Made by a program: the position numbers and the translations under genes. The notes below the pieces were generated by a model. That model was not told where the DNA came from. It made no database searches and saw only the letters and a list, made by a program, of their open reading frames with translations. From JAKPQE01 sp041397845 (GTDB taxonomy: Bacteria > Pseudomonadota > Alphaproteobacteria > Rhizobiales > JAKPQE01), in the NCBI GenBank assembly GCA_041397845.1, contig JAWKVW010000007.1:62001-126000 (forward strand): 64,000 nt of DNA, written 5' to 3'. Of this stretch, positions 42,573 through 51,632 are shown in pieces (positions within the stretch are counted from its first letter, which is position 1; each line of letters starts with the position of its first letter).

Positions 42573-43379
42573 TCAGGCCTTGCTGCTCGGCACGTCGCCG
42601 CTGTCGACGCGCTTCGAGAATGCCGTCTCCTCGCCGCGCGCCAGGCTCGTTGCCTGCGAAACCCACTCCTCGCGCTCGATGCGGCCGGGGAATGCGAGGA
42701 AAGTGCCGACCCAGCGCACCTCCGCCATGCTCCAGGCGGCGATCTGGTCGAAATGGAAGACGCCGAGTTCGGCGAGCTTTGCCTCGTTGACCTTGCCGAT
42801 GCCGCGAATGCGCTTCAGGTCATCGGCCTTGCCACCGCGCGGCGCGGCGAGCCCCGTCGGGCGGGAGCCGACCGCGTCGGCCTTGTCGGCGTTGCTGGCA
42901 TCGGCCGGCAGCGCGGCAAGGCGGGCGGCGATGTCCGCTTCCTCAGCGTTACCGCCCGACGCGGCATCATCGGCTGCAACGGCGCCGGCGACCGGAGCGG
43001 TCGCGGCGGCAGCGATTTCGCCGGCATCGTCAATCGAGGCGGCAGCGGCGTCGACGGCCGCATCGGCTGTCTCTGCCACCGCCTCCGGCGCGACAGGCGC
43101 GACGGCCACGGCCGGTTCAGCCGCTTCGGCCACTTTTGTCGCGGTGGACAGCGGCACGACGTCGGCGGCAGCGGCGGCGACCGGCTCGGCAACGACAGGC
43201 TGGGCAACGACAGGCTCGGCGGCGACAGGCTGGGCCGGGCGGGCCGCCGGAGCTGCGTAGCCTGAGGCTGCGCCGGCAGTTGCCTTGCGAACAAACTGGC
43301 GGGCAATGCAGCCGAGCACGCAGCCGAGGATGAAGGCCGCGAGGATCAGCAGCGCCGTGTGGATGGTCAGCCAGAACAT
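42573..43379 (-). CDS. Membrane-anchored protein with C-terminal helix-hairpin-helix domain
   Basis: 268 residues. One N-terminal membrane segment (LTIHTALLILAAFILGCVLG), an alanine/proline/valine-rich linker of about 130 residues with PVVAQPVVAEPV repeats, and a C-terminal domain (about 190-255) GKADDLKRIRGIGKVNEAKL and FDQIAAWSMAEVRWVG, a helix-hairpin-helix of the type seen in DUF4332 and NADH-dehydrogenase-associated proteins. The domain may bind nucleic acid or act structurally. It follows the 32-residue membrane peptide and precedes nothing on this strand for 1 kb. Confidence 0.78.
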   Translation of the reverse strand: MFWLTIHTALLILAAFILGCVLGCIARQFVRKATAGAASGYAAPAARPAQPVAAEPVVAQPVVAEPVAAAAADVVPLSTATKVAEAAEPAVAVAPVAPEAVAETADAAVDAAAASIDDAGEIAAAATAPVAGAVAADDAASGGNAEEADIAARLAALPADASNADKADAVGSRPTGLAAPRGGKADDLKRIRGIGKVNEAKLAELGVFHFDQIAAWSMAEVRWVGTFLAFPGRIEREEWVSQATSLARGEETAFSKRVDSGDVPSSKA

Positions 43380-43413
43380 GGCTCAAATCTCCCTTGTCGA
43401 GTTCGCGGTCCGG

Positions 43414-43512
43414 TCACGACATCCGATGGCCGGTGGTGACCCAGCCGGTCACGAAGCCGACGATCAGCGCGAGCAACAGGAAGACCCACAGCTTGACCAT
43501 TAGATACCACAT
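43414..43512 (-). CDS. 32-residue single-pass membrane peptide
   Basis: Reading the minus strand from the ATG at 43512 gives MWYLMVKLWVFLLLAL, then IVGFVTGWVTTGHRMS and a stop: a single hydrophobic helix with a short basic tail. GGAG lies 9 bp upstream. It starts 86 bp after the OmpA gene and its stop is 34 bp before the helix-hairpin-helix membrane protein, so it fits as a small gene of the same operon. The GW-type motif inside the helix may mediate packing. Not experimentally known to me. Confidence 0.6.
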   Translation of the reverse strand: MWYLMVKLWVFLLLALIVGFVTGWVTTGHRMS

Positions 43513-43597
43513 CGCGGCATTTCTCCTTGCCGGGCTGGCGGCACACGCGCGCCGCCCCTGCCCTTCCCAGTCGTTCCATGCTTCCGCCCAGACCGCC

Positions 43598-45478
43598 TCA
43601 GCGGATGACGGAGAGCTCTATGCGCCGGTTGGCGGCGCGCCCTTCCCGCGTTGCGTTGTCGGCAACGGGGCGATCCTCGCCAAAGCCCGCCGCTGACATG
43701 CGGTCACGTCCGACACCGGCGGCAACCAGCGTGTCGAGGACGGCCTTCGCCCGTTCCTCGCTCAAGGTTTTATTATACGCCGAAGCACCGACCGAGTCCG
43801 TATGACCGGCGATCTCGAGCCGCAGTTCCGGGCAGTTCACCAGCCGACTGGCAAGCGCCGCGATGCTGGCGGCACTCTCATCATCAAGCTCTGAACCATC
43901 CGTGCGGAAATGCGCGATGATCGGCGCCGTCTCGTCAATCTCGCATGCCGGCGCGGCAGCGGCGGGGACCGCAGGCGTTGCAGGTGCAGCGGGCGCGGCA
44001 GCGACCGGAGCTGCAGGCGTGGCGGGCGTAGCCGGTGCGGGGCGGCCGGAGCCGGGGTCTCGACCACCGGGGCGGCCGCTTCAGCCGCCGGCATGGCGGG
44101 CGCGGCGATGAAAGCCGGCGGCGTGGCCGCGGCCATCGCCTCCGGGGGAACCGGCGGCGCGGCGAGCGGGCGGCCGGCGCGGCCATCGCCTGCGGTTCCG
44201 CCTGCGCTACCGGAGCCGGCGCCTCGGCCGCAGGCGCGGCGGCTTCAACTGCCGGCGCTGGCCCGGCAGCGCGGTGCAGCGGCTGGCGGCTCGGACATTG
44301 CCGGCGCTGGCTCGGCTGCAGGCGCGGCGGGCGCCGCGATGAAGGCCGGCGGCGTTGCAGCCGCCATTGCCTCTGGCGGGACCGGCGGCGCCGCGAAGCC
44401 ATGGCCGGCGGCGGCATCAGGGCCGGCGGGGCTGGCGGCGGCGCCACTGGCGCGATCTGGGCCGGGGCCATCGGGGCTGGCATCGCCGGAGGGCCACCAT
44501 CATGGGCGCTGACATCATCGGCGCAGCCGCCATTGGTGCAGGCGTCATTGGTGCAGGCGTCAGGGGCGATGCCATCACAGGCGCTGGCATTGCCGGCGAA
44601 GGCATCGCCGGAGCAGCCATTTCCGGCGCCGGCGTGGCGGACACAGGCGCAGCCTGGGGCATGGGCGCAGCCGGGGGCATTGGCGCAGCCGGGGCTGGCG
44701 CAGCCTGGGGCATTGCGCAGCGGACGCAGGCATGGCCGGCGGCGGCGGGAAGGTCGGGGCAACCGAACGCCGGTGGCGGCATCATCGGCCCGGCGTAGCC
44801 GTATCGCGGCGGCGCGCCCCAGGGAACGGGCGTAAACGGCGCGCCGGCGGCAGGCGGCGGCAGCGGACCGGCAAAGGCCGGTGGTGGCGGCAACGGTGCG
44901 CCGGCAGCGGGCGGAAACCCGCCCGACGGAGGCGCGAACCCGCCCGACGGAGGCGCGAATGCGCCCGGCGGAGGCGCGAAGATGCACCCGGCGGCGGCGC
45001 GAAAGCACCTGGCGGGGCGCGAAAGCACCTGGCGGAGGCGCGAATGCACCGGTGGCGGCAGTGGAACAGGGGCGCCATTCGGCATCGGCGCACCGCTTGC
45101 CATCGGTGCGGCATTCGGCATGCCACCTGCCGGCGGCATCGGCGGACCCCAGGCCGGGCCCGCACTCCAAGGCTGGCCACCATTCCAAGGCTGGCGCTGA
45201 TAACGAGCTTCGCGCGAACTCCAGAATTCGCGCGGTGCCCAACCGGCACGTTCGCGACGCGCATCGTGGCGCGCCTTGGCATCCCAGTAGTCGGTCGGGC
45301 GCGATTGCGGCGCCGCCTGACCGGAAAGGCTGCCGGGCAGGCCCGGAACCGGTCTTGGCACATAGCACTGCGGGGCGCTGCCGGCCGCATCGACCGGCGG
45401 AGCGGCGAGCGCCGGGATGGCCGCGGAACCGAGCAGCGCAACGGCGGCGGCGCCAAAAATCAATCTGGTCTTTTTCAT
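43598..45478 (-). pseudogene. OmpA-family protein with proline-rich repeats, several frameshifts
   Basis: Start MKKTRLIFGAAAVALLGSAA (45478) is a signal peptide after GGGGGAAG. Then a tyrosine/arginine domain (PTDYWDAKARHDARRERAGW), a long Pro/Ala/Gly-rich region with PPPGAFAPP, PPSGGFA and APMPPAAP repeats, and a C-terminal OmpA peptidoglycan-binding domain LRLEIAGHTDSVGASAYNKT with NRRIELSV at the end. First and last parts share a frame, but at least four compensating shifts lie between about 45030 and 43900, all inside low-complexity GC-rich sequence, where sequencing errors are common. Confidence 0.75.
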
Positions 45479-45553
45479 CTTCCCCCCAATCCGGCCCGCA
45501 TCTGGCGGCGGGCCTGGAAATCCTGCCGGGCGCGGTTGGCGCCCGGTCCTTTC

Positions 45554-47755
45554 CTACTGGCGTATCGTGAACTCGATCCGGCGGTTGCGGGCCTTGCCCT
45601 CGGCCGTGCCGTTGTCTGCGACCGGCATCGTTTCGCCATAACCGCGCGATGTCAGGCGGTCCGGGACGACGCCGGCGTCGGTCAGATAGGTGACGACGGC
45701 GCCGGCGCGAGCCTCGCTGAGCGTCTGGTTGGCCGCGTCCGAACCATCCGAATCGGTGTGTCCGGCAATCTCGATGCGGGCAGCCGGGCAGCGCTGGCTG
45801 GCATAGGCGAGCGAATCGAGCAGGCCGAAACTGTCCTCGGAGATCACCGCCTCGCCGGAGCGGAAGCGGATGGTGTTGCCGGCGAGGATGCCGCTCAGCA
45901 GCGTCTGGCACTCGGCATCGGCAACCTCGGCTGCCGGCGGCGCGACAGTCAGCCCGCCGCTGGTCGTGAAACCGGCCGGCAGGGCCGATTTAAGGGCGTC
46001 GAGAATCTGGCCGATGGCGCGCTCGGTAAAGGTCTCGCCCGAGAGTTCCAGCGTCTTGTCGGTCAAGGCGGCGCGGCCGGACATCAGGCGGCCGACCGCC
46101 TCGATCGCCGCATTGGCGGCGGCGGCAAAGCCCTCCGGAGCGCCCTCGCCGACGACGAGGCGATCATCGACCGCCCGCCCCGGGAAGAGCCGGGCGACGA
46201 GCGACAGGATTGCTGCGCGCGCCTCCTCGTTCGGGACAATGCCGGAGAGGACGATGCCATCAGCACCAGCCTCAATCGACCAGCCGAACGGTGCCGGCGT
46301 CGCCGGCTGCTCGGCCGCGACCGGCGCGGCAGCGGCAGGTTCGGCAGGGACAGGCTCAACGACGGCCGGCGGCGGCGGCGCGGCCGGACCCTCGATCTCG
46401 CGCAGGGCGATGGTCATGCCCTCAGGCAGGCTGCCATCCAGCATGGTGTTGACTGCAATGAACATTTCAGCCGTCGGCGCCTTGCCGTTGACGGTCAGCG
46501 AGAGATCGGACAGTGACGCTGTGCCTTCCGACAGATTGCCGAGGGCGCCGATTGCGAACAGCGCTTCATCGGCAAAACCCGCCGGGGCGCCACTGGCCAC
46601 GACCAATCTGTCGTCGACCTTTTCTCCGAGCTTTGCAGCCGCGGCAACCAGCGCCGCGCGAACTTCTTCGGAAGGAACAAAGCCCTCGAGAACGACGACG
46701 CCATTTGCCGACTTGGCCGAGAAGGTGAACGGAGCGACGGCCGGCGGCGTCACCGTCAGCTCGGCAAGCGCGATGCCGGCGGGAAGCTCTTTGTCGAGGA
46801 CGGAGCGGATATCCGCTTCGCTGTCGAAGTGACGGGCGCGACCACGGATGGTCAGCTTGTCGTCTTCAAGGCGAGCGGTGCCATCCTCGAGGCGCGACAA
46901 CGTATGAAGCGCGGCAACGACGCCGCCGACAAAGCCCTCCGGCGCGCCGCTGGCCGGAACAGTGCCGTTCTCGACCGCAATACCCGGCAGAATCGTGGCC
47001 ATGCTGCCGAGAATATCGGCCTCGCCATGGGCGCCCGGCATGCTGCCGCCAAGAACGAGCTTGCCGCTGCCGCTTTCGGCAGTCCAGACATAGGGACTGG
47101 CCTTCGGCGGCATGACCGCGTCGGAGACAAGCGTATATCCCGCGGGGAGCTGGGAGAGCGCGGCGCGGTAGGCATCATAGGACGCGCGGTCGGCGGCAAG
47201 TCCGGAGAAAGAAAGGCCGGTGCCGGAGATTTCCACCTTGCCGGTCTCGAGATTGGCGAGGCGGGCAGCAGCGAAACCGACCGCGGCGAGCCAGCCTTTT
47301 TCGTCGGGCGCGCCATTGGCGTCAGCGGCACCATCCTCGACGGCGAGCCCCGGCAAGGCCGCGGCGACAGCATCCGCGACGGCGCCACGCGCCGCGCCGA
47401 ACGGCACATTGCCGGCAAGCTTCACCCCGGATGCCGACTTTTCCGCAGTCCAGACAAAGGGATCGGCCACGGCGAGGATGTCGGAGGCGTCCTTGACGAC
47501 CCGCACACCCCAGACGCGATCGACCGACTGGCGGCCCATCTCGCGATAACCTTCGGAGGGAGCCGTTCCGGAGAGGGTCAGATCGCGGCCATCGGCCGTG
47601 ACCGCGCCCCAGGGCTGGCCATCGGCCTTCAGGGCAGCGCCGGCACGCTCGACAAGGTCCGTTTCAATGTGCCCGGACCTGACGACAAGCGCCAGAACCG
47701 TTCCGACGATGACCGTTGCAGCACCGGCGATGACCCGCGTCTGCCACTTCCGCAT
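45554..47755 (-). CDS. OmpA-family envelope protein with tandem BON-like repeats
   Basis: 733 residues. One N-terminal membrane helix (VIAGAATVIVGTVLALVV, about 8-25) without obvious cleavage site, then a BON-like unit (30-95) and four repeats of about 120 residues starting near 99, 221, 342 and 489, each with FVWTA or FGWSI, an L.G.VP strand, a GAPEGF motif and an A..L..L.xGxA.L...L helix-strand. A Pro/Ala linker (455-488) precedes the last. The C-terminal OmpA domain (620-733) has AGHTDSDGSDAANQTLSEAR and NRRIEF for peptidoglycan binding. Architecture recalls mycobacterial ArfA (BON plus OmpA). Confidence 0.85.
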   Translation of the reverse strand: MRKWQTRVIAGAATVIVGTVLALVVRSGHIETDLVERAGAALKADGQPWGAVTADGRDLTLSGTAPSEGYREMGRQSVDRVWGVRVVKDASDILAVADPFVWTAEKSASGVKLAGNVPFGAARGAVADAVAAALPGLAVEDGAADANGAPDEKGWLAAVGFAAARLANLETGKVEISGTGLSFSGLAADRASYDAYRAALSQLPAGYTLVSDAVMPPKASPYVWTAESGSGKLVLGGSMPGAHGEADILGSMATILPGIAVENGTVPASGAPEGFVGGVVAALHTLSRLEDGTARLEDDKLTIRGRARHFDSEADIRSVLDKELPAGIALAELTVTPPAVAPFTFSAKSANGVVVLEGFVPSEEVRAALVAAAAKLGEKVDDRLVVASGAPAGFADEALFAIGALGNLSEGTASLSDLSLTVNGKAPTAEMFIAVNTMLDGSLPEGMTIALREIEGPAAPPPPAVVEPVPAEPAAAAPVAAEQPATPAPFGWSIEAGADGIVLSGIVPNEEARAAILSLVARLFPGRAVDDRLVVGEGAPEGFAAAANAAIEAVGRLMSGRAALTDKTLELSGETFTERAIGQILDALKSALPAGFTTSGGLTVAPPAAEVADAECQTLLSGILAGNTIRFRSGEAVISEDSFGLLDSLAYASQRCPAARIEIAGHTDSDGSDAANQTLSEARAGAVVTYLTDAGVVPDRLTSRGYGETMPVADNGTAEGKARNRRIEFTIRQ

Positions 47756-48059
47756 TTGCGCCCCCTTGAACCGGTCCGGGAACGCCAGAACGCGCCGGAC
47801 CGAAGCCGCGACGCCCCTCGCCTTCCAGACCTTCGCGGCAGCTCTTCGCCGCGCGCGACCCTTGCCCCGTTAACCGGCACAAAGACTACGGGAACTCGGC
47901 CTTCGGCTGCAAGCAATTGCTCTGCCGGCGGCGGCCGGAATGACATTTTGACACGTAAATTCGCCGACAACTCCTTGAAACAAAAGAAAACCCGGCGGGA
48001 TCGCTCCCGCCGGGAATTTTGTACCGGTCTGGTCCGTAACGCCGTCAGGCGCTGTCGGA
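47756..48059. promoter_or_regulatory. Promoter region of the OmpA-BON gene and porin terminator
   Basis: 304 bp between the OmpA-BON gene start and the porin end, both on the minus strand. It holds the porin terminator (47987-48018) and presumably the OmpA-BON promoter. No gene seen. Confidence 0.4.
47987..48018 (-). terminator. Terminator of porin 1
   Basis: CCCGGCGGGA (47991-48000) and TCCCGCCGGG (48005-48014) make a 10-bp stem with loop TCGC; on the minus strand TTTTCTTTTG follows. It is 46 bp past the porin stop. Confidence 0.88.
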
Positions 48060-49303
48060 TCAGAAGTCGCGCTGGATGCGCATCACGCCGGAGAAGTAGT
48101 CGACGTCGCCGCCCGGGACCGAGCCAACATTGTGGATGTCAACGTCCGACATTCTCGTAAGCCACTTCAACGCCGATGGTCAGGCCGCTGACGGGCATGT
48201 AATTGTTGGTCAGGATGATGTTATAGGCATCCCAATCACGAACGGTCGAGGCCGTCGGGTTGTTGACGTCGATGTAGGAACCAGTCAGAGCCGTCGAGAA
48301 CTGGGGCGTCCAGTTATGCAGGATGCCTCGCAGCAACCGAGTATGCCTTTGGTGGCCTTGAAGCCAACACCATCCGTGTAGCCATCAATGAACGAACCAA
48401 ATCCTGCAGTCGGCGAATTCTGAACGCCGATTCAAAGGTGCCGACGTATTCGGTTGCACCCTCAGAATAGGCCGCATGTACTAGCAATCTGGATCACCCG
48501 CGGCGATCATCGGCAAATTAACTGTCAGGCCACCCATGACCGCCCAGCCAAGCTCAGCGTCAGCAGCAGTCGCTGTCGTGAAGCGGTTCTGAGGATCGCG
48601 CCAGCCACCTGGGCAGAACCCCAGCCCTGATCAACACGCAGAGCAGCAACAACATCCGGAAGAGTGTGGCCACTGCGATAGTCGTCAATGCCACGGGCCC
48701 TCAATACCGGTCGAGCCGGTCCGGAAAGTCCCATCTTCAACGGAAACAGTGGCCGAGAAAACCATTGCCGAATGCATAGGTATAGGCCAGAAGATTCGTG
48801 TTCAGATAGGAATAGGCGGTGTCGACAAACGGACCCCAAGCATAGCCCGCCAATAGTCAAAGAACGACGGCGCGACCTGCCGTCAGACCACCGAACTGCG
48901 TAAACGCGCGTTCGATGAAAGTGTCAGTGGTATCGCCAGAATCCTGCCGAACCCGGACATCAAGGAATGCACAGCAGACCATACTCGGTCATGGTTCGTG
49001 CATCGAACTTCTGGCAGATCGATGCTTCAGCGCGCGTCATCGTATGGTTTTCGCTGCGGTCGCAATTGCCATTGTCGTCGCCGTTCAGGGCAGGTTCGAC
49101 GTAGCGCAAATCGTAGCGGGCATAGCCGCCGATCTTAAGGCAGGTCTCGGTGCCCGGAATGTGTAGAAGAAGCCGGTGCCGAAAGTGCCGCACACCTTGA
49201 CGTACTCGACCGGCTCAGCAGCCGGGAAGGTCAGCAGCCCGGGCACCGGTAACCGCGAGGGGAGGGCGGCGGCGGAGCCGAGAATGAGGCTCTTGATGTT
49301 CAT
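48060..49303 (-). pseudogene. Omp2-type porin 1, multiple frameshifts
   Basis: Outer-membrane trimeric porin (Porin_2 family). Signal MNIKSLILGSAAA, then LTFPAAEPVEYVKVC, IPGTETCLKIGGYARYDLRY, KFDARTMTEYGLL, near the end MPVSGLTIGVEVAYENVG, and a final FSGVMRIQRDF strand with terminal Phe before the stop at 48060. Every segment of a normal 400-residue porin is there but scattered over three frames, with a dozen or so breaks. Highly similar in pattern to porin 2, 0.5 kb downstream of it. Either decayed copies or mis-assembled paralogues. Confidence 0.8.
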
Positions 49304-49775
49304 CTTGTTACCTTTCATCGCATCTTTACGAGCGGAGTTCCGTTCGGTCTGTTTTGGCCGAATTGCCTTGACCCCGAACTCGATACCGAACGCATCAAGA
49401 GTATCCTCGTCATTCCGTCGTGGTCAGTGTGGGTATTCAATCCATCGCCGGAAAGCAGAATATCCAGCGGCTTGGTCTTCGCAATCGATGAACTGCCCAA
49501 AATGACGGCAAAGCCAGCGTTTGAAAAACCGCTGTGACATTTCCACAAATAATTGCGTCACGGCAAAAAACCGCCAGAACCAAGTGTTTAACCGATCATT
49601 AACAAACCGGGATCGTGTGGCTGCCGTTTGAGGCAGCGCCCAGGGAGACCGAAAACCGGGGATCTTCGCCCCTATTCGACCAAGGTCGATGACGAAGCCG
49701 GCACGAAGACTTCAGCCCCAACGAGGTACAAGAGCGTCGAATCATCGAATCCGGAAAAGCAGCGTCCAAATAGAA
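49304..49775. other. Intergenic region between the two porins
   Basis: About 470 bp without a credible gene. Contains the CtrA-like box and, at its right end, the porin 2 terminator. The porin 1 promoter should lie here. Confidence 0.4.
49588..49602. promoter_or_regulatory. CtrA-like box upstream of porin 1
   Basis: TTAA (49588-49591), seven bases CCGATCA, TTAA (49599-49602): exact TTAA-N7-TTAA, 285 bp upstream of the porin 1 start. CtrA control is inferred. Confidence 0.4.
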
Positions 49776-49804
49776 AACGCCTCCGGCGGAGACCGCCAGG
49801 CGTC
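49776..49804 (-). terminator. Terminator of porin 2
   Basis: On the minus strand GACGCCTGGCGG pairs with CCGCCGGAGGCGT around TCT, followed by TTTTCT. It is about 25 bp after the predicted porin 2 stop. Confidence 0.7.
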
Positions 49805-49828
49805 AATATTTTTGAACCAGCTAGTGGA

Positions 49829-51034
49829 TCAGAAGCCGTCGGATCCGCAGCGCACCGGAGATCGCGTCACGATCGCCACCGACGGCTTCACCCGTAGAGT
49901 GCCAGTCGAGTGAACGTCAAGCTTCTCGTAGCCAACTTCAGCAGCATCAGCAGGTTGGAAACCGGCGAATATCCAACAGTACCGAAGACAGTCGCAACAT
50001 CCCAATCAGCAGCCGAACCCATGAAGGACGGTTGTTGACAGAGATATAACCACCGGTGATCGCGGTCCAGATCTGCGGCGTCCAGAAGTGCTTGAAGCCA
50101 GCATAGGCCGACCAAGCCTTGGCGAGTTTCAGGCTGACGGACGCCGGATCAACGGCAGCGTCAATAACGGTCGTAGCCAAGCCAATGTTGCCACTGAGCG
50201 CCAACATAAGACACCGCGCCTTCCGAGTACAACGCCAGCCTTGATGGCATCACCAGCGGCGATCATCGGAAGATTGACCTGAACATCACCCTTCAACGCC
50301 CAGCCGAGCTTGGAGTCAATATCAGAGACACCATCCGTGGTGGTGCGAATGTTATGGGTCACACCAGCCAGGCTCACAAAACCAACCCTGGTCGACATGA
50401 ACCAGCAACAACGTCGGGAAGCGTGTGGCCACCGCAAATATCGGTCGCACCAGCCGCATCCCAAACAGTCGTGCGAACGACCCATCTTCAACCGACAGCG
50501 TGGCGGAGAAACCGTTGCCAAAAGCAAGGTGTAGGCCAACAGATTGGTCGGAGCAAGAATGGCGTGCAACTGGGCCGTTGACCGCCATCAACCGTCGATG
50601 AAGCTGGAAGCCAGCGCCGTAATCAAAGAAGGTTGCAGCACCAGCGGTCAGACCACCAAACTGGATAAAGGCACGCTCAAGCGAGGTATCAACATCACCA
50701 CCAGAATCCTGGGTCCAGTACATTTCAATGAACGTACGAAGCAGACCATATTCAGTCATCGTACGAGCATCGAACTTCAGCATCAGCGCGCGCGTCAGCG
50801 TGTCTTCATCGCGATCAGCCGATCAATCGGCTCGCGATAGGCGAGCTCGTAGCGGGCATAGCCGCCGATCTTGAGGCACGTCTCGGTACCCGGGATGTAG
50901 AAGAAACCCGTGCCGAACGTGTCGCAAACCTTGACGTACTCAACCGGCTCAGCAGCCGGAAGATCAGCCGCCTGGGCGCCGGTCACCGCGAGAACCGCGG
51001 CGGCAGAGCCGAGAATGATGCTCTTCATAGTCAT
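49829..51034 (-). pseudogene. Omp2-type porin 2, multiple frameshifts
   Basis: Clean start MTMKSIILGSAAAVLAVTGA (signal), AADLPAAEPVEYVKVCDTFG, FYIPGTETCLKIGGYARYEL; Cys pair as in rhizobial porins. Further pieces: LKFDARTMTEYGLLRTFIEM, RAFIQFGGLTAGAATFFDYG (near 50680), DIDSKLGWALKGDVQVNLPM (near 50300), AWSAYAGFKHFWTPQIWTAI (50090) and an end SGALRIRR with one more shift before the stop. At least six frame changes. The intact 5' end and signal suggest a recently active gene or a poorly resolved consensus in this paralogous pair. Confidence 0.82.
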
Positions 51035-51632
51035 ATCCTGACCTCCAATCGTCTAACCTCAGGGACTTGGCGTCTTCTGCAGCGTCGGTACGTTTTGGCG
51101 TTACCGCCGCCGACAACAAGGAAGCCTTCCGAGTTCCCCGCGAATTCGCCGTTTCGCCTTTCGGTCGACCACCCCAGGTCGGAGACGCTACGGCCAGCGA
51201 CTTCGGTTTCCCGCCGTCGCAAGGCCACTTTTATCCCAGCCTCCTTACCAATCAACTGGCAAATGCCTATGGAAGGGGCTCTCCAGCCGCTATTTCCAAC
51301 CGGTGTTGCAGGAATGTCACGAGACGTGATCCGGGCCGGCGAAAAGCGTTGCGCATTCGTTAAATGGACGGCCAAGCTGCGGAAAATGTTGACATTTCAT
51401 TAACCCTTCGGGTTCTCGCAGCGGCCTTGCCTGCGGCCATCGCGGCGGCATTGAAGGCCACTTCGGCGCAAGGGCGCTGCCGTTTCGACAGGCAGGACCG
51501 GGGCGCCGCCGGCCGCGGGCAAACTGTCACTCGAATCGAGTACGCGTCTTTTGTTATTAGGCGGTGGGAAAGCGGCGCGCCGGCCGAAGGCAGGCACAGT
51601 GCTGCGCCGCAAACAGGGGAAGGCAGGTAAAC
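51035..51632. promoter_or_regulatory. Divergent region between porin 2 and UDP-glucose dehydrogenase
   Basis: 598 bp, no credible gene. TTGACA at 51389-51394 could be a -35 element for the dehydrogenase transcript; TTAACC follows at 51400. Porin 2 promoter is expected near 51040-51200. Confidence 0.35.

Noticed and set aside
43150..43260. Short repeats CAGGCTGGGCAACGA-like, considered as CRISPR or minisatellite
   Set aside because: They encode the PVVAQPVVAEPV linker of a reading frame; period and context are those of coding low complexity.
43935..45911. 658-codon frame through the proline-rich OmpA gene
   Set aside because: It picks up parts of the true repeats only because of frame jumps; it lacks the signal peptide and OmpA domain and overlaps the next gene's end.
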